Shown here in pieces: positions 24,489 to 35,302 of a stretch of DNA of 64,000 bases (within the stretch, counting starts at the first letter, position 1; each line of letters begins with the position of its first letter). Source of the stretch: Chimonanthus salicifolius (lineage: Eukaryota > Streptophyta > Magnoliopsida > Laurales > Calycanthaceae). The translations under genes were made by a program, and so were the position numbers. Where the stretch lies: positions 25,760,617-25,824,616 of the forward strand of contig CM023535.1 in the NCBI GenBank assembly GCA_013350335.1, given 5' to 3'. A model generated the notes under the pieces. That model had not been told where the DNA came from and did no database searches. It saw only the letters and a program-made list of their open reading frames with translations.

Positions 24489-25560
24489 ATTTCCTCCTTG
24501 ACTTGGGGTTCCTCATCCGTATCACTTGCGGATTCCGATGTATCCTCATATGTGACATTCATAGCCTTCTTAGGATTTTCCGAAGGACATACATTGGAGT
24601 AATGTCCTTTACCACCACAATTGAAACATTCTTGTTCCTTGGATTTACCTTTTTCTCTCTCTCACCATGAGGTTCACGTTTTCTAGGGATTTATTGACTT
24701 GATTATCCCTTTTTAAATTTCCTCATCTTGTTTAGCTTTTTAAAGTTCTTTAAATACTTTTTGGCTAAGAGGGCCATTTCTTCACTTGGGTCTTGTTCCA
24801 TTACCGGTTCTTTTTCTTTAACTGTTGGGATTTTAATGGAAGATTTTAAGGCAATAGGCTTCTCCTTGGTTGGTTCAAGATTGAGTTCAAAGGTTTGAAA
24901 AGAGGCAATCAAATCATCAAGTTCTTGGCCACATCTCGGTACTCTTCAATTGCCACCCTTTTAGAGTCAAACCTCTTGGCAAGATTTCTTATGATTTTTG
25001 TGCACACTTTGACATCGGGAATCTTCTCACTAAGAGCCCACATAGAGTTCACTATGTCACTAACTCTAGAGTACAAATCCATGAAGGTTTCTTCTTCCCT
25101 CATTTTCAAGGCATCAAATTGTGCTTCCAACAATTAAAGCTTTAATCTTTTTACAACATATGTGCCTTCGTGGGTTCTCTCTAGAATTTCCCATGCCTCA
25201 TATGCAGTCTCACACATCATAATTCTCTTGTGTTTATTGGGTGAGACTGCACAATTCAAGGCATTTAGAGCTCTACCATTAGCAGTGCACGAGGCATTTT
25301 CATTTGTTGTCCATGAGGAGTATGCCTTAAGTTCGACAGTTGTGGAACTAGTGGTTGTATCCATTTTCTAAACCACGGGATGTGACCAACCGGTTCACAC
25401 ATAATCCCAAACGGATACATTGACGGAAAGAAAAAGCTTTTCATTCTTGTTTTCCAAGAAGCATAATTCGATCCATCGAAGTAGGGTGGTTTTGAGATGG
25501 AATGGCTTTCTCCCATAAACATGGTTCTAGCACTTGGATCATTCAGACGATTAAGTCCAT
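24489..25560 (-). pseudogene. Copia gag (UBN2-type), broken
   Basis: On the minus strand, SKPPYFDGSNYASWKTRM (from about 25510), AYEAWEILERTHEGT (25215-25170) and FMDLYSRVSDIVNSM (25080-25030) match the gag of plant Ty1/copia elements. A Lys/Glu-rich region follows, then remains of a CCHC knuckle (around 24640-24590). There is a frameshift near 25300, a stop at 25134 and another frameshift near 24905. The gene is followed at once by unrelated LTR sequence, so protease, integrase and reverse transcriptase are missing. Confidence 0.8.
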
Positions 25561-25588
25561 AAAATGAACACGAGGCTTTGATAATAAT

Positions 25589-27241
25589 TGAAAGTTCTCT
25601 TGTGCTAGAATCAGATTAACCCTAGAGGCGGGTGAATTAATCACAAATTTTAATCCCTTTTCAAATTTTCTTGATTAATTAAGTGCGGAATTAAAAAAGT
25701 AATTAGGAGTGTGTGATATGCAATGTGTATAAGATAATCAATCAATCACACAAAGAGACAATGCACACACTTTATAGTGGTTCGGTTCAATAACCTACAT
25801 CCACTGTTAGACTCACCCAACCTTGGGCTATCTCCAATTCACTAAGTGTTGGAATTATACCAACACAATAGAATAGGACTTCTATCTATCCAATTGATTG
25901 AGACTTTCACCTAATTCTTATCCCACTATTTTTATAGTGGTTCAAGAGAGACACAGTCTCTTTAATCCACTTCACAACAAAATGATTTTTAAAGTAAAAA
26001 TCTAAACTAGAAGCACTTGCCTTTGAAGCCTTTGCAAATGGTGATGTGCTTCTTGAATCGATCCACCCAATGTGAGCTTGTACAATCCCGACGTTGATGA
26101 AGACCCGTCGTGTAGAATAACCACAATCCTTGAGAGGTCCTTCTAGAAAGTTGAGTTCCAATTTCTATCCTAGAAGCTTTGGCTTAATCCTTCTCTCGTA
26201 ATCACAATCTTTACCGATTGGATACTTGAATGACTTCACAATAGTTTTTTCAAGAGAAAATAAGACTATGAGTTGACCTTGGTAGGTGAGGATTACTTGG
26301 ATAGACGACTCTTTGAATACTCATCAATTCGACCAACCTCACTTCCAAACAATGAACATATTTATAGCAAACATAAAAATTTTCGTAACACAAGCCCACA
26401 CGATTGATCGCGTATGGGCAAGTGATCGTCCGTGTTTAAATTCTTTTCCACCAACTCGACAGTTGAACATTTAATGTACAGTATAGGCTCTAAAACGGTA
26501 ACGTCACGATGCACTATGCCACATGATTGGTCGTCCGTGTATCCTAGCAATAGATCACGGGTTGGCGAATGTATCAGCCTGAGACTGTCTGTATTTTCCA
26601 GTGTCAAGTCTCATCTAGGCCCAGAGCGATTGATCGTGATGCCGATCTATTCCTACTCTGTACTCAGGATCGATTTCTTGCCCGATTGATCATATGATCT
26701 AAGTTTTCCAGGCTTTGTCTTAGTCCAGCCTATGTCCTGTCTCAGCAATACATTGCCCACACGATTGATTCTTCAAGGTTCCAAACTATCGATCATGGGA
26801 TCCTGATTGTATCGTCCTGAGACCACATGGGTTTGACAGTCTTGTTCAACCATAACCTCCAAGTTCCACATGACATATCGCAAGACCATGATTGGTCGTA
26901 TGCTGTCTTTGGAGAATGATCGCCCAACACGATATGTCGGCTTGACAGTGAATTCATATTTCCAAGTTGGGTTCCAATTAATTGTCAAACACATGTTAGG
27001 CTTGATTAATTATCCAGATGTGATCTCTAAGCCTAAGCACGGTCCACTTAAAGTCTGGGTACCACCTAAGGTCATCTATGGTCATTTACTATCAGTGATT
27101 TCCATATACGTTGATCCATTGACTCTCCCCACTTCAACCAACGCTTGAGATCTTGAGTCTTGAGCTTCTCTCTTCAAGACAATCATTCACGTAAGTCACG
27201 AACTTGACAAACAGGTGACTCAGCAAACCAGGGCACTAACA
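25589..27241 (-). mobile_element. 5' LTR of the Copia remnant, 1653 bp
   Basis: In element orientation it begins TGTTAGTGCCCTGG (right side) and ends GGAACTTTCA-like sequence at 25589. It matches the left LTR at 15384-16386 and the solo LTR at 55744-57554. The inner edge is followed by the degraded tRNA-Met primer site. Its central part holds GATTGATCG-type repeats (26385-26960). Confidence 0.8.
26385..26960. repeat. Short GATTGATCGT / GATCGTCC motif repeats in the Copia LTR
   Basis: About ten variants of ACGATTGATCG, GATTGGTCGTCCG and AATGATCGCCC are spaced 40-80 bases apart, several followed by GTCTTGTTC- or AGTTTTCCAGG-like text. The same position in the related solo LTR at 55744-57554 is occupied by a different motif family (ACCGACCCATCGA). 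Confidence 0.7.
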
Positions 27242-27249
27242 ATATTTAT

Positions 27250-29262
27250 CACCTTATTCTTTATGTAGAAAAAATATGAATATGCACCAACTTCTAACAG
27301 ATACTTACTTGAGATAATTGAGACAAACTCACTGTTTGTGATTCATGAAAATCATCTACATGAGGCAAAGCATTGAAATCTACACTCGCTGATGCATGTG
27401 AAGTAATTTGATTTGGACATGTTCTACTATTATGACCAACATTTTTTCATATCATACATCTTCTTGCATTCGATTCATTCTCCACAATCTCAAATGTAGA
27501 AGGATCTCGTCTTTTAGAATTTTTGGACTTTGAATTCTTCGAACCTGGATGACGTTCTCTACAATGCTAAATAATAGGATGGCTGACAGGCATCGTATCG
27601 CTAGCAAGATTTTCTAGTTGATTTCGGAGTCCCTCTTGATCAAATGAAGACAATTTTCCATATTTCTTCTTGATGCCATCAAAGTAGACACTAATTCATC
27701 GTTAGGCCGATTCATTTCAATGCTCAAGTCGTTCAATAATCTAAAATCGATTCTCCATTGTGAATAGATCTGATCCAAATGTAATTTCTCTATCAACCTC
27801 ATTTTGTGCGCACAAGGTAAACCCATTTATGCTGTAAATTCTTCTATTCTAGTACACAAAAATGAATTTTCTCTAACCATAACATATTGCCTGTAAATAT
27901 CATTCAATGCAAAATGTGATACTTTATCATTCACTTCGTCAAAGAAAAGAATAAAAAAGTACGAGTAATCCGAATTTTTTCATTCTCAATTTGAGCTCTT
28001 ATCTCTTCAAACTAATTTTCAATGACATTACATACATTTGTTCTAACAACATCAAGGTCACTAGTCGATGTATCTACATAATTTTTTAACACAGCATGTG
28101 CACCTTCTACCATCGAAGTGGCTCGATTTTGAAAATGTAAACATTTGCATATCCATGCCTTGACGAATTGTTTTCTATAAGGGATCCTAAGTGCTTATTA
28201 AATAGTTTACTGCCTCCGAATCATTCTAAAATTTTGTTTGAAAACCTTAACGCTCCATAAAATGCTCTTTCGGATGGTGACTCAGACAATGCATTCCACT
28301 TGGACATAAATGCATGTCATACTTGGACTTTCTGAAAGAGAGGTTTTTAACAAGTAAGAATATTTTTGTTGATGTATCAAATGCACAATATATACACAAC
28401 GTTTAGGATCGCATTCTTTAACATCAAATCTCTATCAGTTACAAAAAAACTAGACGGTTATGATCATCTCTTAAAATATTTTTGAACATTTGTAATGCCT
28501 ATACATAATCTTCTAATTTTCATTTCTTATAAAAACAAAGCATAAGAATAAATTAGTATTAAAACTTGTGACATCAACGACATTAAGGAATGGCATATGA
28601 TACATGTTGGTTTGTATGTGCAATCCATCAGAAAGACATTATAATAGTTCTTAGTAAGTATAACTAACAATGGATGTGCAAAAAAAAGATGTGCAAAAAA
28701 TTGTACAAATCAGTCGATGTTACTCCAATGTTTGGATTTTCTTTTCTAAACGTCGTCAAAATTTGACGGGGTGGTATATTACTACTCTTCATTTCAATGA
28801 TAATTTTTTCTTTTTATCTGAAAAATATCGTGTACTTGGATGACCTAATAATACATTCGAGAGTTCATGATTGTGCTCCAAATTTTTTATGATCAATTTC
28901 CATGACCCATCAACAATTTGTTTCCCTCTCACCTCAAATGAACAATTGACAAAGCAAGATGATGCTTTCTTTTTCCGCTCATCATCTTTCAAACTAATCG
29001 TGCTGCGATATATACCTCCTCTATCGCAACCAAGAAATATCGTCTTATCCTTACTACTTGACCTCTTGATGGCAGCTACAAATCCTTGTGCAATAGCAAC
29101 CTCCTTAACATATTTTACCAGATCCTCTCGACTTGAAAAAGAGCTCTCAACAGACTCATTCTCATTATAAAGCTCATTCACAAGTATCTCATCATTCTCA
29201 ACAAACTCTATGCCACTTGACGACTCACAAAATGTGGATGTACCTCCCTCACTACAATCCAT
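27250..29262 (-). pseudogene. MULE transposase (FAR1-type DNA-binding domain, SWIM finger), decayed
   Basis: The N-terminal 157 residues are open (29262-28789) and form a FAR1-like region: LVKYVKEVAIAQGFVAAIKR, then GCDRGGIYRS, SCFVNCSFEVRG and NLEHNHELS. A one-base insertion in a poly-A run near 28800 shifts the frame into a segment with MKSSNIPPRQILT. Many stops follow. Transposase features reappear: VEGAHAVLKNYVDTSTSDLD (~28110-28050), GLPCAHKMRLIEKLHLDQIY (a SWIM finger core, ~27826-27770) and a CCHC-like GHNSRTCP-type knuckle (near 27440), all typical of plant MULEs. The 3' end was separated by the Copia insertion at 27241 and probably continues left of 15384. It reads leftward from the right inverted repeat of the MULE. 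Confidence 0.8.
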
Positions 29263-29584
29263 AATACTGATTTCTAAAAAATAGAGAGAGATCGTTGATA
29301 AGAGATATAAAGTCTTGGGCTTGAGAGAGATAGAGTTACCTTCGATTGAAAATAGGAGATTGAAAGAGTGCTTTGAGAGAGAGTTACCTTCGATTGGAGA
29401 TGTGAGATTGAGAGAGAGTTACCTTCGATTTGAGATAGGAGATTGAGAGAGTGAAGTGGAACGTTTTGGAAAGGGGAAAAAACTAGGACGATTTCGTGAA
29501 AGGGGGTTTGAAGAGAAGGGTTTGGAAAGGGGAAAATGGGAATGAAAATGGAAATGGGGAAAAAGGGTTCAGATTCGAATTTAA

Positions 29585-29922
29585 ACTGAGTTTCTCAGTT
29601 AAGATCGTTCGAACGTTCCAACTGAGAGGGCGACTTTATTACAGTCGTGCTCTCAGTTAAGATCGTTCGAACGGTCTATTAGGAAAGTTCGAGCGTTCAT
29701 TTATTTGAGAGAAGAACGTTCAGACGGTAGACTTTAATATTGAAATAAATGTTCGACCGGCCCGACCATTCAAACGCACGAATAATGTTCTAAATGTATG
29801 TTCGGACAGTGTGGAAAAATCACAGTTTTTTTTAAAAAGTAGATAGCACCACAGGAATTTCACACAAAAATTTGAAATCCCATGTTTCATGAAAGAAAAC
29901 GCCTGTGTCTAAATGGGCACCC
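29585..29922 (-). repeat. Right terminal inverted repeat of the MULE
   Basis: It is the partner of 7010-7295. It is ~50 bases longer because the segment with GTTCGAACGATCTTAACTGAG occurs twice in tandem. GTTCGAAC palindromes recur. It ends with GGGCACCC directly before the 9-bp duplication at 29923-29931. Confidence 0.85.
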
Positions 29923-29931
29923 CTATTTGAC

Positions 29932-30576
29932 TCTTCTGCCAGTATGTAGCCTCTATACTTAAATCAAAACTACAATTCCAGTTTCGTACAGCATTAAGGA
30001 AAACTAAGATGTTAGACAGAGTAATTTTTATGAAAATAAAAAATAATTTCCACATTAAAACTATCTTTTTATTGTTTGATGTGAATCTTTTCTATAGAAA
30101 ATTATTTGTGCGATGTGGCCATTTTCTATGAGAATTTCTAAGGAGAGGAGTCAGTGACTTGTGGATTTCAAAGATTATGACCCAACTCATGGATAACCAA
30201 GACCTTACCCAACCCATGATCTAAGATCCATCCCAACTATGACTTGTGACCTGATCTATAACCAATATACATAATCTGTAACTCAACCAATGACCCAACA
30301 AACCCAAGCCATGACCTGAACCTAATATGACCTATAATCCGTTCCACAAATTAACACATGGCCCATGATCCAATCTAACCAAACATAGTATCTGTGATCT
30401 ATCCATGATCCAACCTAATCTGTATCACATACCTAGACATTGAAATCAACTTGTGAACGAACTTAATCCAATCTAACTTATGAATTTCTAAATTAGATCA
30501 AGGCAAGTGAAGCCAAGATCTAAAACAATTATATATTACCATTTTAAGTAAAATACAATTTAAAATCAACTCTATG
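29932..30576. other. Intergenic DNA with degenerate CATGACCCAACC-like repeats
   Basis: No gene is visible. Bases ~30175-30480 consist of a loose, irregular repetition of words such as TGACCCAAC, CATGATCCAA and TGACCTATAATCC, an old degenerated minisatellite. Confidence 0.45.
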
Positions 30577-30766
30577 TTGTTCATCATCATCATTCACCGC
30601 CGCCAATATACCATCTCTCTGAGGTCGGCTTTGAGTTCTTCAATTGGTCCTATCATAAACCCACTCTCAATTACTCTACAATCTAATACATCATTTTTTA
30701 TTCTTTCCCTTCATTTCTCAAAAACCACCCTCTCCACCTAATGCCTTCTATCTGTAGCCTCTCAAT

Positions 30767-33700
30767 TGTAACACCCCGGATTTTTCTCAGCTTATAATAT
30801 TATTGGATGGGCTCACTTGGATTGCAATTTAATTGCATTTGAAATTAAAAAGTTGAAATGGACATTAGATGGGCAAGGAAATAGGTCAATTACTCAATTA
30901 AGACCTAATGGGTTATAGGTGATCTTGATTTAAAAATAATTGATGAATTAGATCATCATACATAAATTACATAATAAGAGGGGATAATAGAATTAAAATA
31001 ATAAAATAAAATGGTATATGGAAGTTTGAAAATAATTGGGTAAATTTAATTAAGTTAGTTGAATTTGAGTAAGTTAGTGCATTTAATGCATTAAAGTCCA
31101 CCTCATCAACTGAGGTGGCATGTGGGTGATGTTGCATTGCCATGTGGGATCCATGTCATCACATGGAAGCCAACTAAGCAAGGATGCCACGCCATCAAAT
31201 GAGGTGGAAAGTAGAATTGAGGTGGCATACAAGTGGAGGTGACACATCAAGTGACATGGCCAAAGTGGAACGCAAGTGCCATGTGGTGACTAAGTCACCA
31301 CATGCATGGTCGACCATAGCATAGGTTGACTTGGTCAACCACTTTTGAAATTTGAATATTAAATTAGGATTTTGTTGGTCTTAAGTTGGGAAGATGAAGG
31401 GATAACATGGAGGGCTAGGATTTCATCTAAGGAAAGATCTAAGGTGGAGATTAAGAGTTGAGGAATCTTGTCTAGGTACATTGTACTTAGACACTTAGGA
31501 ACCCAAGGGTCTTCACCTCAAAAGAAATGAAGCCCCCCCTTGGAAAACCAAGAGCCTCCTTGGTTAGAACAAGGCATTATGAGAGGGAGAGGAAAAATTA
31601 GGGTTTTAATATAAAAACCCAAACCAAAGGGCACTCCAAACCAACCGCCCTCCCCTTTCTTCTCTCGAGCAAGAATTTCTCTCCACTCCTCTCCTCTCTC
31701 TCCCATCTCTACCTTCATACACTTGAAGATTTTGAAGAACAAAGAAAGGATAAGAAAAACTAAAGAATAAGAGAAAGATCAAAAGAAAAGAAGGAGATTG
31801 AAGAGCCAAAGAGGAGGAGCAACTCATTGAAGGAAAGGTATGTCTAGACTTAACAAAATCAATGGAGATTAATCTAAGGAAACCATAGATTCGGCCATGG
31901 TGTGGCCGAACCCATGGGTTCCATGTTGGTTGGAATGAATGACGAAAAATGTTATAAGGCCATGGAGTTGGAAATCCATCCAAAGGATGGTTATGGATTG
32001 AAACAAAACAACCATAAGATTAATCCAGATCATCATGGATTTGGCCATGATATGGTCAAATCCATGGGTCTAACATTTTAAGGGTTTTAATGAATCCTTG
32101 TTAAGAACTTGTAAGAGGAAGGAATGATCAAACATAAGGGAAGATAGGTTCGGCCATAATAAATGGCCGAACCCATGCTATGATGTTGCTTTGATTATGA
32201 TTGGATTGATGGATTAAGAAAAATAAGAAAAATGCCTAAGGTAAAAGAATGAAAACCCACCATGATGGTTCGGCCATGTTATATGGCCGAATCCTAACTT
32301 TGGCTAGTGGGTAGGATAAATATATTAAGTTAAGTATTGAAGATGGAATCCATATTTAAATATGATTAAGAATGGATTTCAAGGAGAAAGAATCGAATAA
32401 CAAGATTCGGCCTCTTGCATGGCTGGACCTTATTTTTATATGAGGATCATTTGAGGACTAAAAGAGATACTAGATTAGGTTTCGCCATGTTATATGGCCG
32501 AACCCCATCAAGTGACTTAAACATGTTTGATGTATTTTTTATTTTAAAAAAAAACTCATCCTCAAGGTGATGTAGGATGGAAATGAGACAAAAAGGAAGA
32601 ATAATGGGTTCAGCCATATTGTATGACCGAACCCATGAATGATTTTATGGACCTATGCATGTTTAAAGGTTAAATGACTAACTTGGGATTATTAGATTAA
32701 GACATGGAGAAAAATGAATGATGGTTGACTTGCATTGTTGAAAATAGTATGAGGATCAAAAGGAGGGTTAAAAACCAAAGAATGAGGTTCGGCCATATTG
32801 TATGGCCGAACCCCATTGATGGGTTTTTGTGGAACATAAACATATTTAAAAGAAAAATGGGACAGGGTTCGGCCATGTTGAATGGCCGAACTCCATTGAG
32901 GGTCTTAAACGGTTTAAGGACTATGATGCGTAAATGCGTTGAGAAATGAACATGCAACTTAGATGGAAATAGGGATGATGGAATTAAAATGGAAAATTAA
33001 ATTAATATGTATGTTTGAATTTGATGAGGTAAAGAGGTTCGCAAAGGGATTGGGATTCGTCTCACGCCACTGTTAGCGTTATCCTTGCAAGACAAGAAAA
33101 GATAGTATATCGGACATTGATAGGATTCCTACCTCATTGAGAATAATATGGAGTATAATATAACACTTGTTTTATTCAAAACATGATTAATGCATTGGCT
33201 AAATAAATTGTATATGATTATGAGTTGATTTTCAATGATATTATTTATTTTAAATGAAATGACATTCTTGCATACATTACCTCATGTATGGCATGGGAGG
33301 GACACATATGACCAACAAGGCAAGTTCTGAGCGGTCCGGACATGACTTGGGCTTGAGATTAGCTTATATGAAGCTATATGAACTATTTAGATTTGGCCGC
33401 GTCCGGTTGATAGAAAAGTACGGCGTAATTGGGCCAAAGAGCTCCTGGGTAGTGAGTCTCGAAACCCTGCTCAGAGGGAGGAGACCACACTCCACCGGCA
33501 ATCCCGGTTAAATTGTGGATGGGCATACAGTGCCCTAGTTGTTGGCGCCTCAAACAGTGTGGACATAATTGGCCAAGAAAACCATTGATTGATTTATGAT
33601 GTGATTGGTTATCGACATTGGGTGGGATTTCATTTGGCATAGACAACCATGACATGACACTTATGTTAGCATGATTATAATATGGACATCATGCATTGTT

Positions 33701-34322
33701 TTATTACTTATAAGATGTTTTTACAAATATGCTATTAATGATGCATAAACCCTTGATTTATGATATTCTAATATTACTCCTATGTGTACCCTAACCCTAA
33801 TTGGAATACCTACTGGGCATGTTGACTAATGCCCTGCTTCTACCCTATAGATGTTGGAACAGGAAATGCTAAGGAAAAGGACGTAGGACTCGAAGGGAGC
33901 CAAGCGTAGGAGCTTGGAAGATTGAAGTTTTAAGTTGCTTAGTTTTGATTTCAATGATGTATTTAGAGGACTTGCATTTTGGGTTGTAATAATTTAGACT
34001 ATTTGGAACACCTTAAAACTTATTTGTTATGGTTTGATAATCTTTAAGTTTTATTGAAATTTTATAGTGATTGGCTTTCTTTGCCTAATGATGTTAAGAA
34101 AATGAATAGCATCCTATTCATATAAATTATTCCGCAAGCAATAAGATAAACGTGTGTAAATGTTTTAGTGGACTTAGTCCACGCACACGTAACAGTGGCC
34201 AGTCAAGGGTCAGGTTTTGAAAACTCGGATTGACTCATGTCGTAACGGCCTGTCCTCTCTCACTTATCAAAAAATATATATATACTCTGATTTATGCAAG
34301 TGAAAAAGGGCAGAGCGTTACA
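30767..34322 (+). mobile_element. Giant solo LTR A, 3556 bp, Gypsy (Tekay/Del-like)
   Basis: It begins TGTAACACCCCGG and ends GCAGAGCGTTACA, with a perfect 5-bp duplication TCAAT at 30762-30766 and 34323-34327. A TATA-like AATATAAAAA (~31607) followed by a CT-rich stretch suggests plus orientation. It contains about nine GGTTCGGCCAT...ATGGCCGAACC hairpins (31888-32905) and shares its ends and a ~200-bp 3' segment with giant LTR B (49459-52786). The size and TGTAACACC start fit Tekay/Del chromovirus LTRs, but no protein domain is present to confirm the lineage. Confidence 0.88.
31888..32905. repeat. Array of GGTTCGGCCAT/ATGGCCGAACC hairpins in LTR A
   Basis: Hairpins with arms TTCGGCCAT and ATGGCCGAA around a 2-9 base loop occur near 31891, 32148, 32268, 32480, 32608, 32786 and 32866, with weaker copies near 32038 and 32403. 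Many are followed by CCCATG. The text between copies is not repeated in the same way, so this is a dispersed array and not a simple satellite. Confidence 0.88.
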
Positions 34323-34544
34323 TCAATACTATGCACTAGGATTGTATTTGGTCTTCTATAGATATGACCAAAGCATCTCAAACAAGTTTATCTCAATTTG
34401 TCATCTATTATTTAAATTATCCCTAATACGTTCATTTCTAACTCTATTCCTTAGGGTTCAACCACTAATTAACTATATATTATTGTTGTTATTATTTTGA
34501 TTAATAAGACTATTATGAGCACTATCATCATCATCATCATCATT

Positions 34545-35302
34545 ATCATCATTTAGAATAAGATCGTTGAGTTATAATCTATGCCTCACCCATCCAACAA
34601 TTGGAAAAAAAATTGATAAATCAATATGGAAACCCTTTTATCACACCAAACTAAAGAAAATGATAACACTGAAAAGAAAATCTATGGAAATCGGAACAAT
34701 CAAAGAAATCAATTTCCATGAAAAATAGCCGCTCACAAACTTGATCCAAGAGTTTACTAGATCGCAAAAAGATGTGGACCACCTAGAACCACCATCATGT
34801 TTGATCTAGTGGAGCATATCCTAAGAGTTGGCATCTCAGCAGATCATTTTTACATGGATTGGAATTGAATCGTGTTGAGATGTTAAATGAGGACTCAAGT
34901 GTTGTTTGGGCCAACAATGCATATCATATCTTCCAAATTTCAGGAATGGCTGGTTAAGTTCTACATCAGCAATACAAGACTCAAAATTACCAGGTAAAAA
35001 AGGGTGTAGTTAAGACAGCCCTTGAGTATCTTTCATATCATGATCGGACATGGTTGTCTCCCCTCCCCAGCAGTAATGATCTTATGGCAACCATTTCAGG
35101 ATCTTTCAGATAAACCTTGAATTGGAGAACTCACTGGTAGGAAATATCTCTGTTGCTGACTTATTGGAAGGTTTTGTCTAAGAGATTGGATAGACTGCAG
35201 CAGATTTGTGGAAGAAGGATGCCATGCAAAATGTCTTGAAGCGTGTATGAAATTCTGATTTCTATATTCAACTTTGTCGTGGAAACATGTTTAAGTAGAA
35301 AC
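34545..35302. other. Intergenic DNA, no recognised gene
   Basis: A run of CATCATCATCATC lies just before (34524-34552), possibly the tail of another RTE LINE. The rest has only short frames with stops. I see no transposon or gene family. It ends at the outer solo LTR. Confidence 0.4.

Larger units (their letters stand above)
15384..27241 (-). mobile_element. Copia retrotransposon remnant, minus strand, heavily interrupted
   Basis: The right LTR (25589-27241) is complete. The left LTR starts at 15384 with the same TGAAAGTTC...GCTAGAATCAGATTAA sequence but is cut at about 16386. Between them only part of gag (24489-25560) is left; pol is missing. A degraded primer-binding site, recognisable as TATCAAAGCCTCG on the minus strand, lies just left of the right LTR. 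The flanking 5-mers (GTCTT and ATATT) do not match well, so the target duplication has decayed or the element is rearranged. It split the MULE transposase 3' region. It contains a LINE, a truncated Gypsy LTR and a hAT. Confidence 0.75.
30577..34500 (-). mobile_element. 3' end of an RTE-type LINE, split by a solo LTR
   Basis: On the minus strand, 34460-34328 gives remnants of NERIRD...EINLFEMLW, matching the RNEHIRDKLGV...LRWFGHV motif of plant RTE reverse transcriptases. Directly across the solo LTR, 30766-30600 gives IERLQIEGIRW and the element's 3' end, closing in a TGATGATGATG tail (plus strand CATCATCATCATT near 30582). The frame is broken. Only the distal part survives, and the LTR at 30767-34322 is the younger insertion. 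Confidence 0.6.

Noticed and set aside
30767..34322. Complete retrotransposon with two LTRs
   Set aside because: The ends occur once each and the 5-bp duplication lies directly at them; no internal coding domain exists, so it is a solo LTR.
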